DNA of 64,000 nucleotides from Pseudomonas sp. GOM7 (GTDB lineage: Bacteria > Pseudomonadota > Gammaproteobacteria > Pseudomonadales > Pseudomonadaceae), in NCBI RefSeq assembly GCF_026723825.1, contig NZ_CP113519.1, forward strand, positions 1,488,001 through 1,552,000, given 5' to 3'. Shown here in pieces: positions 35,102 to 44,425 of this stretch; positions within the stretch are counted from its first letter, which is position 1; each line of letters starts with the position of its first letter. Both the position numbers and the translations under genes were made by a program. The notes beneath the pieces are model-generated. The model had not been told where the DNA came from and searched no databases. It saw only the letters and a list, made by a program, of their open reading frames with translations.

Positions 35102-36709
35102 CTAGCGAGCGAGCATGTCCTTGATCACTGCCTCGGCCACGCGAATGCCATCGACGCCTGCAGAGAGAATGCCGCCGGCATAGCCCGCGCCTTCACCGGC
35201 TGGGTACAGGCCCTTGAGGTTCAGGCTCTGCAGGTCGTCGCCACGTGTGATGCGTACCGGCGAGGAGGTGCGCGTCTCGATACCAGTGAGCACCGCATCA
35301 GCCAGATCGAAGCCCTTGATCTGCTTGGCGAAGGCCGGGATCGCCTCGCGGATGGCTTCGATGGCGAAGTCCGGCAGCGACGGCGCCAGGTCGCCCAGTT
35401 TCACCCCTGGTTTGTAGGATGGCTGCACTTCGCCCAGTGCGGTGGACGGCGTGCCCTTGATGAAGTCGCCGACCAGTTGTCCCGGCGCTTCGTAGTTGCG
35501 TCCGCCGAGCACGTAGGCGTGCGATTCCAAGCGCTCCTGCAGCTCCACACCGGCCAACGGGCCGCCGGGATAGTCCTGCTCGGGGGTGATGCCGACGACG
35601 ATGCCGGCGTTGGCGTTGCGCTCGTTGCGCGAATACTGGCTCATGCCATTGGTGACCACGCGCTCCGGCTCGGAGGTGGCAGCGACCACGGTGCCGCCCG
35701 GGCACATGCAGAAGCTGTAGACCGAGCGACCGTTGCTGGCGTGGTGCACCAGCTTGTAGTCGGCGGCGCCGAGTTTCGGGTGGCCGGCATACTTGCCCAG
35801 GCGCGCGCGGTCGATCAGCGACTGCGGGTGCTCGATGCGAAAGCCCACCGAGAAGGGCTTGGCCTCCAGGTACACGTCACGGGCATGCAGCATGCGGAAG
35901 GTATCGCGCGAGCTGTGGCCGAGGGCGAGGATCACGTGGCGGCTGTTGAGCTGCTCGCCGCTTTCCAGCACCACGCCGGTAAGTTGGCCGTCTTCCATGA
36001 GCAGGTCGCTGACGCGCTGCTGGAAGCGTACTTCACCGCCGAGGGTCTTGATCTCCTCGCGCATGGTGGCGACCACGCCGGTCAGGCGGAAGGTGCCGAT
36101 GTGTGGCTTGCTGACATAGAGAATCTCGTCTGGCGCGCCGGCCTTGACGAACTCTTCCAGCACCTTGCGCCCGTAATGGTTGGGATCCTTGATCTGGCTG
36201 TACAGCTTGCCGTCGGAGAAGGTGCCGGCGCCACCTTCGCCGAACTGCACGTTGGAGGTGGGGTCGAGCACGTTCTTGCGCCACAGGCCCCAGGTGTCCT
36301 TGGTGCGCTGGCGCACTTCCTTGCCGCGCTCCAGCACGATGGGGCGCAGGCCGGCCTGGGCCAGGATCAGCGCGGCGAAGATGCCACAGGGGCCGAAGCC
36401 GACCACGATGGGGCGCTCGTCCAGCGGTGCCGTGGCCTTGCCCACCGGCTTGTAGCGGATGTCCGGCGCTGGGCCGACGTGCTTGTCGTCTGCCAGGCGC
36501 GCCAGCAGCGCCGCTTCGTCTTTCACTTCGCAATCGAGGGTGTAGATGAACGGCATGTCGCCGTACTTCTTGCGCGCATCGTAGCTGCGCTTGAACACGC
36601 TGAAGGCGATCAGCTCGGCGTCCTCGAGGCCCAGACGCTGGACGATGGCCGGGCGCAGGGCCTCCTCGGGATGGTCGAGGGGCAGTTTCAGTTCGGTCAG
36701 GCGAATCAT
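35102..36709 (-). CDS. FAD-dependent dehydrogenase (COG2509-type)
   Basis: A 535-residue flavoprotein. An N-terminal ferredoxin-like domain (1-85; IAFSVFKRSYDARKKYGDM) precedes a Rossmann FAD site (VVGFGPCGIFAALILAQAG; GxGxxG near residue 104). Later motifs are EGGAGTFSDGKLYSQ, LALGHSSRDTFRML, MCPGG and a C-terminal YPAGEGAGYAGGILSAG. This matches the large, uncharacterised BaiN/COG2509-type dehydrogenases; the electron partner and substrate are unknown. Start 36709 is chosen because the further upstream frame is unrelated. It is monocistronic, with a palindromic repeat upstream. Confidence 0.85.
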   Translation of the reverse strand: MIRLTELKLPLDHPEEALRPAIVQRLGLEDAELIAFSVFKRSYDARKKYGDMPFIYTLDCEVKDEAALLARLADDKHVGPAPDIRYKPVGKATAPLDERPIVVGFGPCGIFAALILAQAGLRPIVLERGKEVRQRTKDTWGLWRKNVLDPTSNVQFGEGGAGTFSDGKLYSQIKDPNHYGRKVLEEFVKAGAPDEILYVSKPHIGTFRLTGVVATMREEIKTLGGEVRFQQRVSDLLMEDGQLTGVVLESGEQLNSRHVILALGHSSRDTFRMLHARDVYLEAKPFSVGFRIEHPQSLIDRARLGKYAGHPKLGAADYKLVHHASNGRSVYSFCMCPGGTVVAATSEPERVVTNGMSQYSRNERNANAGIVVGITPEQDYPGGPLAGVELQERLESHAYVLGGRNYEAPGQLVGDFIKGTPSTALGEVQPSYKPGVKLGDLAPSLPDFAIEAIREAIPAFAKQIKGFDLADAVLTGIETRTSSPVRITRGDDLQSLNLKGLYPAGEGAGYAGGILSAGVDGIRVAEAVIKDMLAR

Positions 36710-36817
36710 GGCGAATATCCCGCTGGGCCGGTGGTGATCCGGCAAGATCAAGAAGGGCGGCGATTGTACAGGATCGCCGCCTTGCGGTCGTCGCCTGCAG
36801 GGCATGGATCGATCGAC

Positions 36818-36876
36818 GTAGCCCGGATGCAATCCGAGGTACCGGGCATAGCTGCCCTGGATTGCATGCGGGCTAC
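36818..36876. repeat. Imperfect inverted repeat (GTAGCCCGGATGCAATCC type)
   Basis: gtagcccggatgcaatcc pairs with ggattgcatgcgggctac across 23 bases with one bulge. The right arm overlaps the stop of the GAPDH-family gene. This is a familiar Pseudomonas intergenic repeat and may also end transcription. Confidence 0.65.
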
Positions 36877-37880
36877 TGACGGGTCAGATGATGCCAGTGC
36901 AGCAGCACATCGAGCATGCGGTTGGCGAAGGCCCATTCGTTGTCGTACCAGGCCAGCACCTTGACCAGATCCTCCTGCACGCGGGTGTGGTTGAGGTCGA
37001 CCACGCAGGACACCGGGTGGGCGTTGAAGTCGCTGGACACCAGCGGCAGCTCGTTGCATTCCATCACCCCCGGCAACAGGCCCAGGGCGCCGGCTTGCAG
37101 AGCAGCGTTGATGGCGTTGCGACTGGCTGGGCGCTCGGCGCTGAAGGTCAGGTCGAGCAATGACACGTTGGGCGTCGGCACGCGTACCGACAGGCCGTCG
37201 AGACGGCCGGCCAGCTCCGGCAGCACCAGGCCGATGGTTTTTGCCGCGCCAGTGCTGGTGGGAATCATCGACAGCGCGGCGGCGCGGGCGCGGTAGAGGT
37301 CGTCATGGGCCTTGTCCAGCAGGTTCTGGTCGTTGGTGTAAGCGTGCACGGTGTTGACCAGGCCCTGACGGATGCCCACCGCCTCATGCAGCACCTTGGC
37401 CAGCGGTGCCAGGCAGTTGGTGGTGCAGGAGGCATTGGAGACGATCTGCTGGGTCTTCAGCAGGTCATGGTTGACGCCGTACACCACGGTCAGGTCGGCG
37501 CTTTCCAGCGGGTGCGAAAGCAGCACGCGCTGCGCGCCGGCGGTCAGGTGCTGCTCGACCTGCTCGCGCTGCTTGAACTTGCCCGAGCATTCCAGCACCA
37601 GATCCACCCCCAGATCACGCCAGGGCAGATTGACGGCTTCTCGCTCGCTGAGCAGGTGGATCGCTTGGCCACCGAGGTGCAACTGATCGCCGTGCAGATC
37701 GACCTGGCCGGGGAAGCGGCCGAAGGTGGAGTCGAAGCGGGTCAGATGGGTGAGGGTGGTGTAATTGCCGAGGTCGTTGATCGCGAGCAGGCGGATGCGT
37801 TGCTGCAGATCTCGTTGCACCAGGGCGCGCACCAGGGCGCGACCGATGCGCCCGTATCCGTTCAGGGCTATGCGTAACAT
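36873..37880 (-). CDS. Type I glyceraldehyde-3-phosphate dehydrogenase family enzyme
   Basis: A 335-residue enzyme with the NAD site (ALNGYGRIGRALVRAL), catalytic Cys152 in SNASCTTNCLAPL, and the C-terminal LAWYDNEWAFANRMLD motif. The AINDLG segment and the size fit GapA; erythrose-4-phosphate dehydrogenase (Epd) is a close alternative that sequence reading cannot exclude, and there is no pgk neighbour to support Epd. It oxidises an aldehyde phosphate with NAD. It is a single gene. Confidence 0.88.
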   Translation of the reverse strand: MLRIALNGYGRIGRALVRALVQRDLQQRIRLLAINDLGNYTTLTHLTRFDSTFGRFPGQVDLHGDQLHLGGQAIHLLSEREAVNLPWRDLGVDLVLECSGKFKQREQVEQHLTAGAQRVLLSHPLESADLTVVYGVNHDLLKTQQIVSNASCTTNCLAPLAKVLHEAVGIRQGLVNTVHAYTNDQNLLDKAHDDLYRARAAALSMIPTSTGAAKTIGLVLPELAGRLDGLSVRVPTPNVSLLDLTFSAERPASRNAINAALQAGALGLLPGVMECNELPLVSSDFNAHPVSCVVDLNHTRVQEDLVKVLAWYDNEWAFANRMLDVLLHWHHLTRQ

Positions 37881-37981
37881 GGCGGTCTCCTTCCATCATT
37901 GGCTCTTTCAGCTTAGGTGGTGGAAGGAGGCCCTGCGCGAAAACCGAGCGCGTGTCGGCAATCTGCGCTGTCAATCCCTGT

Positions 37982-38644
37982 TCAGTTGCGCATGCCACCG
38001 AAATGGGCGCAGCCGCGCAGCACCTGGCCGTCGAGACGCAGCTCGGCACTGAGGTGATTGAGCGTGCCGCTCATGGCGTCGACGCAACGCTGCGGCGCGA
38101 CCCACAGCTCCAGGCGCTGACCATTGGCCTCGCTGCTGAAGCTGATGCGCTCGTCCGGCAGTTGTTCTTCCAGATAGGGCAGGGCCAGGGGGGGCTGATT
38201 CGAGCGATTGAGCACCAGACCCTTGCTGCCGACTTCCACCTGCCAGGCCGGCTCGTTGCCGCTGGCACGTAGCACCAGGCGCTTGAAGTTGAGGTCGTCG
38301 CAGCCATGGCCTTCGGCCTGCAGGCGATACACCCGGCTGACCTCGAAGCGGCCATCGCTGCCCTGGCCCTGACTGCCGCCCAGCTCTCCGGCCAGATCGG
38401 CGAACAGGCTGCCATGGCCGTCGGCCAGCAGGTTTATGGCCTCGCGCTCGATGCCGCTACCGCTGAGGCTGAAGTGGCGTTGTTCCTGGCAGGGGGTGAA
38501 CAACAGGGCGCCGTTCTGCACTTGCACCTCACCTTGCAGGCGCGTGGCTGGGGGCGGGCCTTCGGGCTTGCCGGTATAGACCTGGCAGGCGGTCACGAGG
38601 GGGAGCAGGGCGAGGGTGGCGAGCAGGCTGCGGGTGATGGACAT
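37982..38644 (-). CDS. Outer-membrane lipoprotein (COG3650-like)
   Basis: A 220-residue lipoprotein with lipobox LVTAC (lipid Cys at residue 20). The body contains FTPCQEQRHFSL, a C-rich GHGCDDLNF stretch and VVELWVAP-like strands with RCVDAMSGTLNHLSAELRLD, the pattern of COG3650/META-related envelope proteins. Its function is unknown. It diverges from the pseudouridine synthase gene at 38767. Confidence 0.7.
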   Translation of the reverse strand: MSITRSLLATLALLPLVTACQVYTGKPEGPPPATRLQGEVQVQNGALLFTPCQEQRHFSLSGSGIEREAINLLADGHGSLFADLAGELGGSQGQGSDGRFEVSRVYRLQAEGHGCDDLNFKRLVLRASGNEPAWQVEVGSKGLVLNRSNQPPLALPYLEEQLPDERISFSSEANGQRLELWVAPQRCVDAMSGTLNHLSAELRLDGQVLRGCAHFGGMRN

Positions 38645-38766
38645 GGGGGCCTCCGAAGGAAGCCGCCACCATAGCCACAGCGTGGCCTCGGCTCAAGTCG
38701 TTCGCTTTGACGCAGCGCGCCGGCTGCGGCCTAATGCGCCGGTTGATTGCGTTCGGTTCGTTCTCC

Positions 38767-39648
38767 ATGTCCAATTCCGCCATGCGTCCCAGCACCCTCC
38801 ATCTGCCGCAGGGCGACTGGGCCACGGTGCTCGACTGCCTGTGCGAGCACTTCCCGGCCATCGACCGAGCCACCTGGCTCGAACGCATGTCACGCGGACG
38901 GGTACTGGATGCCGATGGCACGCCCATCGGTGCGGCGCATCCCTACCGCGCTGGCCTCAAGGTGCGTTACTTCCGCGAGGTGCCAGCGGAAACGCCTATC
39001 CCCTTCGAGGAACAGGTGCTGTGGCAGGACGAACACTTGCTGGTGGTGGACAAACCGCACTTCCTGCCGGTGATGCCGGCTGGCGAGTACGTCGAGCAAA
39101 CCCTGCTGGCGCGCCTGGTCAGGCGTACCGGCAACCCGGATCTGGTGCCGATCCATCGTATCGACCGACTCACCGCCGGGCTGGTGCTGTTCTCCTGCCA
39201 GCCGAACACGCGCGGTGCGTACCAGGCGTTATTCCGCCAGCGTGAGGTGCACAAGCGTTACGAGGCCATCGCCCCGGCCTTGCCGCAGCTCGAATTTCCC
39301 CATGTGCACCGCTCGCGCATGGTGGAGGGCGAGCCATTCTTCCGCATGCAGGAGGTGGCGGGGGAGGCCAATAGCGAGACGCATATCGAGGTGCTGGAGC
39401 GCCGTGGCCAGTGGTGGCGCTACGGCTTGTCGCCGGTGACCGGGCGCAAGCACCAGTTGCGCGTGCACCTGGCGGGGCTCGGCGCGCCAATCCAGGGCGA
39501 CGACTTCTATCCGCAGCTCAGCAGCTACCGCAATCAGCCCGACGATTACACCAGGCCGCTCAAGCTGCTGGCCCGTGGCCTGCGCTTCGTCGACCCGCTC
39601 AGCGGCCAGGTACGCGAGTTCCACAGCGCCTTGCAGCTCGCATGGTGA
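38767..39648 (+). CDS. RluA-family pseudouridine synthase
   Basis: A 293-residue enzyme. The catalytic Asp lies in PIHRIDRLTAGLVLF, and the C-terminal LSPVTGRKHQLRVHLAGLG is typical of RluA-type synthases that modify rRNA or tRNA uridines. The N-terminal 75 residues form an S4-like domain. I start at 38767; another ATG at 38782 is possible. The RNA target (RluA, RluC or TruC type) cannot be fixed. It is a single gene. Confidence 0.9.
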   Translation: MSNSAMRPSTLHLPQGDWATVLDCLCEHFPAIDRATWLERMSRGRVLDADGTPIGAAHPYRAGLKVRYFREVPAETPIPFEEQVLWQDEHLLVVDKPHFLPVMPAGEYVEQTLLARLVRRTGNPDLVPIHRIDRLTAGLVLFSCQPNTRGAYQALFRQREVHKRYEAIAPALPQLEFPHVHRSRMVEGEPFFRMQEVAGEANSETHIEVLERRGQWWRYGLSPVTGRKHQLRVHLAGLGAPIQGDDFYPQLSSYRNQPDDYTRPLKLLARGLRFVDPLSGQVREFHSALQLAW

Positions 39649-39757
39649 GTGCTCGCATAGCGTGACCCACATCATGCTATCGCCCCGCCAGCATTGAATT
39701 GCCGCCTCGCTGCGTGCAGTCTGCTGGGCACTCACTTCACGGAGGAAGGATGACGGC

Positions 39758-42217
39758 ATGTTCAACCCGGCCAACGAAACCCATTTCAGCCTGAACATCG
39801 AGGGTGTCGAGCACGACCTGCAGGTGCTCGAATTCAGCGGGCGAGAGGCCGTCAGCCAGCTCTACCGCTTCGACGTGGAACTGATCAGCGAGCGCCCCGA
39901 CCTCGACCTCAAGGCCCTGCTACAACAGCGCGCCTTTCTCGCCTTCAGCCCCAATGGCGACGGCATCCACGGCATCATCCACCGCGCCGAGCAGGGCGAG
40001 TCTGGCAAGCGCCTGACCCGCTATCGCCTGAGCCTCGTGCCGCAGCTCAAGCTGCTCGAATACCGCATCAACCAGCGCATCTTCCAGCATCTGAGCGTGC
40101 CGCAGATCGTCGCCCAGGTGCTGGAAGAGCACGGCATCGTCCAGGGTGGCTACGAATTCCAGCTCGGCCCCACCGTCTACCCCGAACGCGACTACTGCGT
40201 GCAGTACGACGAGAGCGACCTGCACTTCATCCAGCGCCTGTGCGAAGAGGAAGGCATCCACTACCACTTCCGCCACAGCGAAAGCGGCCATGTGCTGGTG
40301 TTCGGCGACGACCAGAGCGCCTTCGCCAAGCTTGGCCGGCCCACTCCCTACGTTCAGGACAGCGGCATGACCGCCGACGACCCGGTGCTCAAGCGCCTGG
40401 CCTTGCGCCTGGAAACCCGCACCCGGCGCACCACGCGCCGCGACTACGACTTCGAGCAACCGCGCCTGTTGCTGGAAGCCACCTACCAGGGCGATAAGGC
40501 CGGCGAGCTCGATCACCTGCCCGCCCTCGAAGATTACGACTACCCTGGCCGCTACACCGACCGCACCCGCGGCAAGCACCTGGCCAAACGTGCCCTGGAA
40601 CGCCACCGCAGCGACTACCAGCAACTGCAAGGCAAGAGCGACCAACCGCGCCTGGTCAGCGGCCACCTGCTGGAGATCTCCGAACACCCGCAGCGCGAAT
40701 GGAACGCCCTGTGGCTGCTCACCGAAGTGCAGCACCAAGGCAAGCAACCGCAAGTCTTGGAAGAGTCCATCACCAGTGATTCAGCCCTACGCCGAACGGC
40801 TCCCTCGCCCCTTTGGGGAGACGACTACAGGGATGTAGGAGGTAGAGCGACGCAGGATGCCAAAGCCGAGGGGGACAAGAGCGACACCGACTTTACCCAG
40901 GGCTACCGCAACCGCTTCCTCGCCACCCCCTGGGACGTGCCCTTCCGCCCACCGCTGAAACACCCCAAACCCAAGGTACTGGGCAGCCAGACCGCCGTGG
41001 TCACCGGCCCTGTCGGCGAAGAAATCCACTGCGACCAGTATGGCCGGGTGAAGGTGCAGTTCTTCTGGGATCGCGAAGGCCAGGCCGACGACAAGACAAG
41101 CTGCTGGCTGCGCGTCAGTTCGAGCTGGGCGGGTGATCACTACGGCGCCATCACCATCCCCCGTATCGGCATGGAGGTACTGGTCACCTTCCTCGAAGGC
41201 GACCCCGACCAACCGCTGGTCACCGGCTGCCTGTACCACGCCGAACACGTCGTGCCCTACGACCTGCCGGCGAACAAGACCCGCAGCGTGTTCAAGACCC
41301 TCAGCAGCCCGGGTGGTGGCGGCTATAACGAACTGCGCATCGAAGACCGCAAGGGCGCCGAGCAGATCTACCTGCACGCCCAGCGCGACTGGGACGAAAA
41401 CATCGAGCACGACCAGAAGATCCGCGTCGGCAACGAGCGCCACGACACCGTGGAGAAGAACAGCTACACCGAGCTGCTGGCCGAGGAACACCTCACCGTC
41501 ACCGCCGAGCGCAAGGTGGAAGTCAAACCGCAGGATCACCTTACGGTAGGCACCGACCAGCACATCAAACTCGGCACCGCGCAACTGACCAAAGCCGGCC
41601 GCGAGATTCACCTCAAGGCCGGGCAGAAAATGGTCATCGAAGCCGGCATCGAACTGACCATCAAGGCCGGCGGCAGCTTCATCAAACTCGACCCTGGCGG
41701 CATCACCATCAGTGGCCCACTGGCCCGCCTCAATGCCGGTGGTTCGCCGGGCAAGGGCTCGGGGCTCAAGATCAAGCCCCCTGTGCTGCCAGGCGCAGCC
41801 GATAGTGACAAGGCGGGGAGTTTGTTGGAGCAGGCCGTTGGTAATGCCGTTGAGCCACGCCCTAACCAGCTAGCGGTTCGTCTGGCTCCATTGCCTAATT
41901 TGCCGGGCTATGCGGACGAGCCTTATCAGCTTTTCGCCGACGGTGCGTTGCTGGAGAAAGGTTTCTCCGATGCGCAAGGCTATGTGCGCTTCGAGCATCG
42001 CCCCGGCACGCAGGCTTATGTGATCGAAACCGTCAACGGGCATCGTTTCACCCTGGCCGTGAAAGAACAGCCCGATGCTCAGAGTCGCTCGCTGAGCGAA
42101 CGACTGGGGCGCCAGGGATATCGTGACTACCCTGCGCAAGCGGCCTCACTGGAGCCTCTTCGAGATATTGCCGATTTCCGTCGACTGTTGGCGGGACAGC
42201 ACAAGGATACCGAGTAA
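39758..42217 (+). CDS. vgrG: T6SS spike protein VgrG with TTR-like C-terminal extension
   Basis: An 819-residue VgrG. The gp27-like N-terminus (HFSLNIEGVEHDLQVLEFSG) is followed by gp5-like OB sequence (GEEIHCDQYGRVKVQFFWDR, SSWAGDHYGAITIPRIGMEV), a DUF2345 helix (about residues 600-670) and an Ig/transthyretin-like tail (about 700-790; YQLFADGALLEKGFSDAQGY). In P. aeruginosa such tails help load phospholipase effectors. About 36 residues (342-377) are inserted before the conserved TQGYRNRFLATPWDVPFRPP. RBS ggagga lies upstream. No T6SS core genes are in the window, so this is an orphan vgrG island. Confidence 0.95.
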   Translation: MFNPANETHFSLNIEGVEHDLQVLEFSGREAVSQLYRFDVELISERPDLDLKALLQQRAFLAFSPNGDGIHGIIHRAEQGESGKRLTRYRLSLVPQLKLLEYRINQRIFQHLSVPQIVAQVLEEHGIVQGGYEFQLGPTVYPERDYCVQYDESDLHFIQRLCEEEGIHYHFRHSESGHVLVFGDDQSAFAKLGRPTPYVQDSGMTADDPVLKRLALRLETRTRRTTRRDYDFEQPRLLLEATYQGDKAGELDHLPALEDYDYPGRYTDRTRGKHLAKRALERHRSDYQQLQGKSDQPRLVSGHLLEISEHPQREWNALWLLTEVQHQGKQPQVLEESITSDSALRRTAPSPLWGDDYRDVGGRATQDAKAEGDKSDTDFTQGYRNRFLATPWDVPFRPPLKHPKPKVLGSQTAVVTGPVGEEIHCDQYGRVKVQFFWDREGQADDKTSCWLRVSSSWAGDHYGAITIPRIGMEVLVTFLEGDPDQPLVTGCLYHAEHVVPYDLPANKTRSVFKTLSSPGGGGYNELRIEDRKGAEQIYLHAQRDWDENIEHDQKIRVGNERHDTVEKNSYTELLAEEHLTVTAERKVEVKPQDHLTVGTDQHIKLGTAQLTKAGREIHLKAGQKMVIEAGIELTIKAGGSFIKLDPGGITISGPLARLNAGGSPGKGSGLKIKPPVLPGAADSDKAGSLLEQAVGNAVEPRPNQLAVRLAPLPNLPGYADEPYQLFADGALLEKGFSDAQGYVRFEHRPGTQAYVIETVNGHRFTLAVKEQPDAQSRSLSERLGRQGYRDYPAQAASLEPLRDIADFRRLLAGQHKDTE
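40781..40884. other. In-frame insertion within vgrG
   Basis: The segment encodes about 35 residues (SALRRTAPSPLWGDDYRD, then VGGRATQDAKAEGDKSD) that interrupt the usual VLEES...TDFTQGYRNRF region of VgrG. The DNA has inverted arms (ctccctcg near the left, cgaggggg near the right; also gcccc/gggg), like a mobile palindrome inserted in frame. Confidence 0.5.
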
Positions 42218-42229
42218 AAGGACTTAGAC

Positions 42230-44425
42230 ATGACCTACCTCGATCAGAATCTCAGCCTGTCTCTGGACGACCGTAGCGCCACGGTGACACTGGACTGGTT
42301 CGCCCACCTCAAGAACCCGCTGAGTCCACCACGGCCAGCCGGCAACGTCGTGACGCCGCTCGTCTGCGGCGAGGAAGCCTTCGCCAAGGTGTATGAGTGC
42401 ATCGAAAAGGCTCGGCACAGCGTCGATATCATCAGTTGGGGCTTCGACCCGGCGATGCGTCTCAAGCGCGATGATCCGAACGCACTGCCCCTGGGCGATC
42501 TGCTCAAGCGCAAGGCTGAACAAGGCGTGGAAGTGCGTGTGCTGATCTGGAACAACAAGCTCGCCCAGCTCGGGGAAAACTCCGTAATCGGCGAGGGTAT
42601 GAGTGGCCAGGGCGGCACTTGGCTGGGCTCGGGTCAGAGCGAAGGCCAGCCAGTGGATACTGCCGCGCGTGAACGCAAGCGCCAGGAACTGTTGCTGGAG
42701 CAGGAAGAAGAACGCCAGAAGTTGGCAGAGCTGGGGCCGAACGAAGAGGTTAAGAGACGCGCCAGCCGGGATCGGCTCAACAGCATTCAAGGCAAGCTGG
42801 ATGCCCTGGACAGCGGCTATACCAAGGGCAGCGACTCAGGCGGAACCGCACATGATCCAGATGCCCAGGTCTACACCCGCAACTGGTTTCGCTGGGTACA
42901 CAGCGGCCAGGTACGCAATATCGAATTCAGGACTAGGGACTTTGATCTCGTCGGCAGCCTGACCTATCACGACGATGTTGGTTTCAGGCTTCATCGGGGG
43001 CGCATTCTGATCCTGGGTAGGCTACTGCGGAAGGATCTTTTTCAAGGCACCGAACTGACGGGGTTGCAGATACTGTTGCTCAGCCTGTTCCCCAGCCACC
43101 ACCAGAAGACCTTGGTCACTGACTACCAGCACCCCGAGTTGGCCGAGGGCTTCGTGATGGGGCACAACCTGCACCGCAACTACTGGGATACCACCGCTCA
43201 CCTGTATGACGACAAGGCCGCCAACCGTGATATCGGTTTCGGCCCTTGGCAGGACTTGTCCCTGCATGTCAAAGGTCCGGTGCTGTTCGACCTCAACCAC
43301 AACTTCTGCAATGCCTGGGACAGTGGCACCAGCTGGATCAGACGAATCTTCCAGGGGTCGTTGGCCAGCCAACGGCGCACGACCACGCCGCTCAGCTATA
43401 TCCAGAACGGCGGCGAGCCAGCGCAGATATGTCGTACTCATCCGAAGGAAGGGCCGGAAGAGGCCATCCTTGAAGTTTATGAGAAGGCGCTGGGTAACGT
43501 GCACCAGTACGCCTACATGGAAAACCAGTACTTCCGCTACAAGCCCCTGGCCGAGCGCCTCAAGAACACCGCTGCAGCACGTAAGGCTGCAGGGGCCTTG
43601 CATGATCTGCATCTGTTCGTGGTGACCAACAACCCGGAAAGTGGTCACTTTTCCAGCACCTCCTACGACATGATGGAGAGCCTGGGCCAGGCCGAGCTGA
43701 TGCCATTGGCCCACCGCGACAATCTCTACGATCAGCGCCAGTTGGCCTATCGGGAACGCGAACTCAGCGCACGCCCCGCATCACCTGAGCGTGATCGCGA
43801 ATTGCAACAGGTACGCAGCAAGATGCGCCAACAGAACATCGACGAGGCGCGTGCCGATGAACTGATCGCGGACGACCCCAACGCCCACTACAACAAGGCT
43901 GTCGCTCGCGAGCTGGAACCGGAAATGCTGCCCCCCGAAGGCATGAAGGTCATCGTAGCCACCTTGGTCAGTTGTGACGGCGGCAACTCCGCCTCACCCG
44001 TCGCGAAAACCCAAGGCGAACGCCAGACCGAGCAGCAGATCACCGAAACCCTCGGCCCCGAGCAAGGTACGGCGAAATACAAGGCCATCTACGTGCACAG
44101 CAAACTGCTGCTGGTGGACGACCTGTTCTTCACCCTGGGCTCAGCCAATATCAACGCCCGCAGCCTGCTTAGTGACTCCGAACTGAATATCGCCATGCCC
44201 AGTCCAAAGACCACCAGATTGTGGCGGGAGCGGTTGTGGGAGATGCATTCGAGTGTTTCGGTAACAGCAAATAAGAGCGGCATCAAGAATGTTAAGGCTG
44301 ATTTCAATATTTGGAATGACGTGATAAGTAAAAACTGGGAATTTCAAAAGAAAAATCGTCCTTTGGTGGGTAATATCGTCAGATTCTGGGATGTGGTGAC
44401 ACCTTATGCGACAGCTGTGGATTAA
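42230..44425 (+). CDS. pldB: T6SS phospholipase D effector (Tle5/PldB type)
   Basis: A 731-residue phospholipase D with two HxK(x4)D motifs: His291-Lys293-Asp298 (HHQKTLVTD) and His623-Lys625-Asp630 (VHSKLLLVDD). Length and placement immediately after vgrG (12-base gap) match PldB/Tle5b of P. aeruginosa, which is injected by T6SS into bacterial or host cells and attacks phospholipids. A charged coiled segment (about 145-200) lies between the first domain strands. Its 3' end overlaps a Sel1-type immunity gene by twenty bases. The last 60 codons become AT-rich, as in the downstream genes. Confidence 0.92.
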   Translation: MTYLDQNLSLSLDDRSATVTLDWFAHLKNPLSPPRPAGNVVTPLVCGEEAFAKVYECIEKARHSVDIISWGFDPAMRLKRDDPNALPLGDLLKRKAEQGVEVRVLIWNNKLAQLGENSVIGEGMSGQGGTWLGSGQSEGQPVDTAARERKRQELLLEQEEERQKLAELGPNEEVKRRASRDRLNSIQGKLDALDSGYTKGSDSGGTAHDPDAQVYTRNWFRWVHSGQVRNIEFRTRDFDLVGSLTYHDDVGFRLHRGRILILGRLLRKDLFQGTELTGLQILLLSLFPSHHQKTLVTDYQHPELAEGFVMGHNLHRNYWDTTAHLYDDKAANRDIGFGPWQDLSLHVKGPVLFDLNHNFCNAWDSGTSWIRRIFQGSLASQRRTTTPLSYIQNGGEPAQICRTHPKEGPEEAILEVYEKALGNVHQYAYMENQYFRYKPLAERLKNTAAARKAAGALHDLHLFVVTNNPESGHFSSTSYDMMESLGQAELMPLAHRDNLYDQRQLAYRERELSARPASPERDRELQQVRSKMRQQNIDEARADELIADDPNAHYNKAVARELEPEMLPPEGMKVIVATLVSCDGGNSASPVAKTQGERQTEQQITETLGPEQGTAKYKAIYVHSKLLLVDDLFFTLGSANINARSLLSDSELNIAMPSPKTTRLWRERLWEMHSSVSVTANKSGIKNVKADFNIWNDVISKNWEFQKKNRPLVGNIVRFWDVVTPYATAVD

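Noticed and set aside
39758..42217. VgrG as an evolved spike with a catalytic tail
   Set aside because: The C-terminal extension looks like a transthyretin/Ig-type binding fold without catalytic motifs; the effector is the separate PldB protein downstream.
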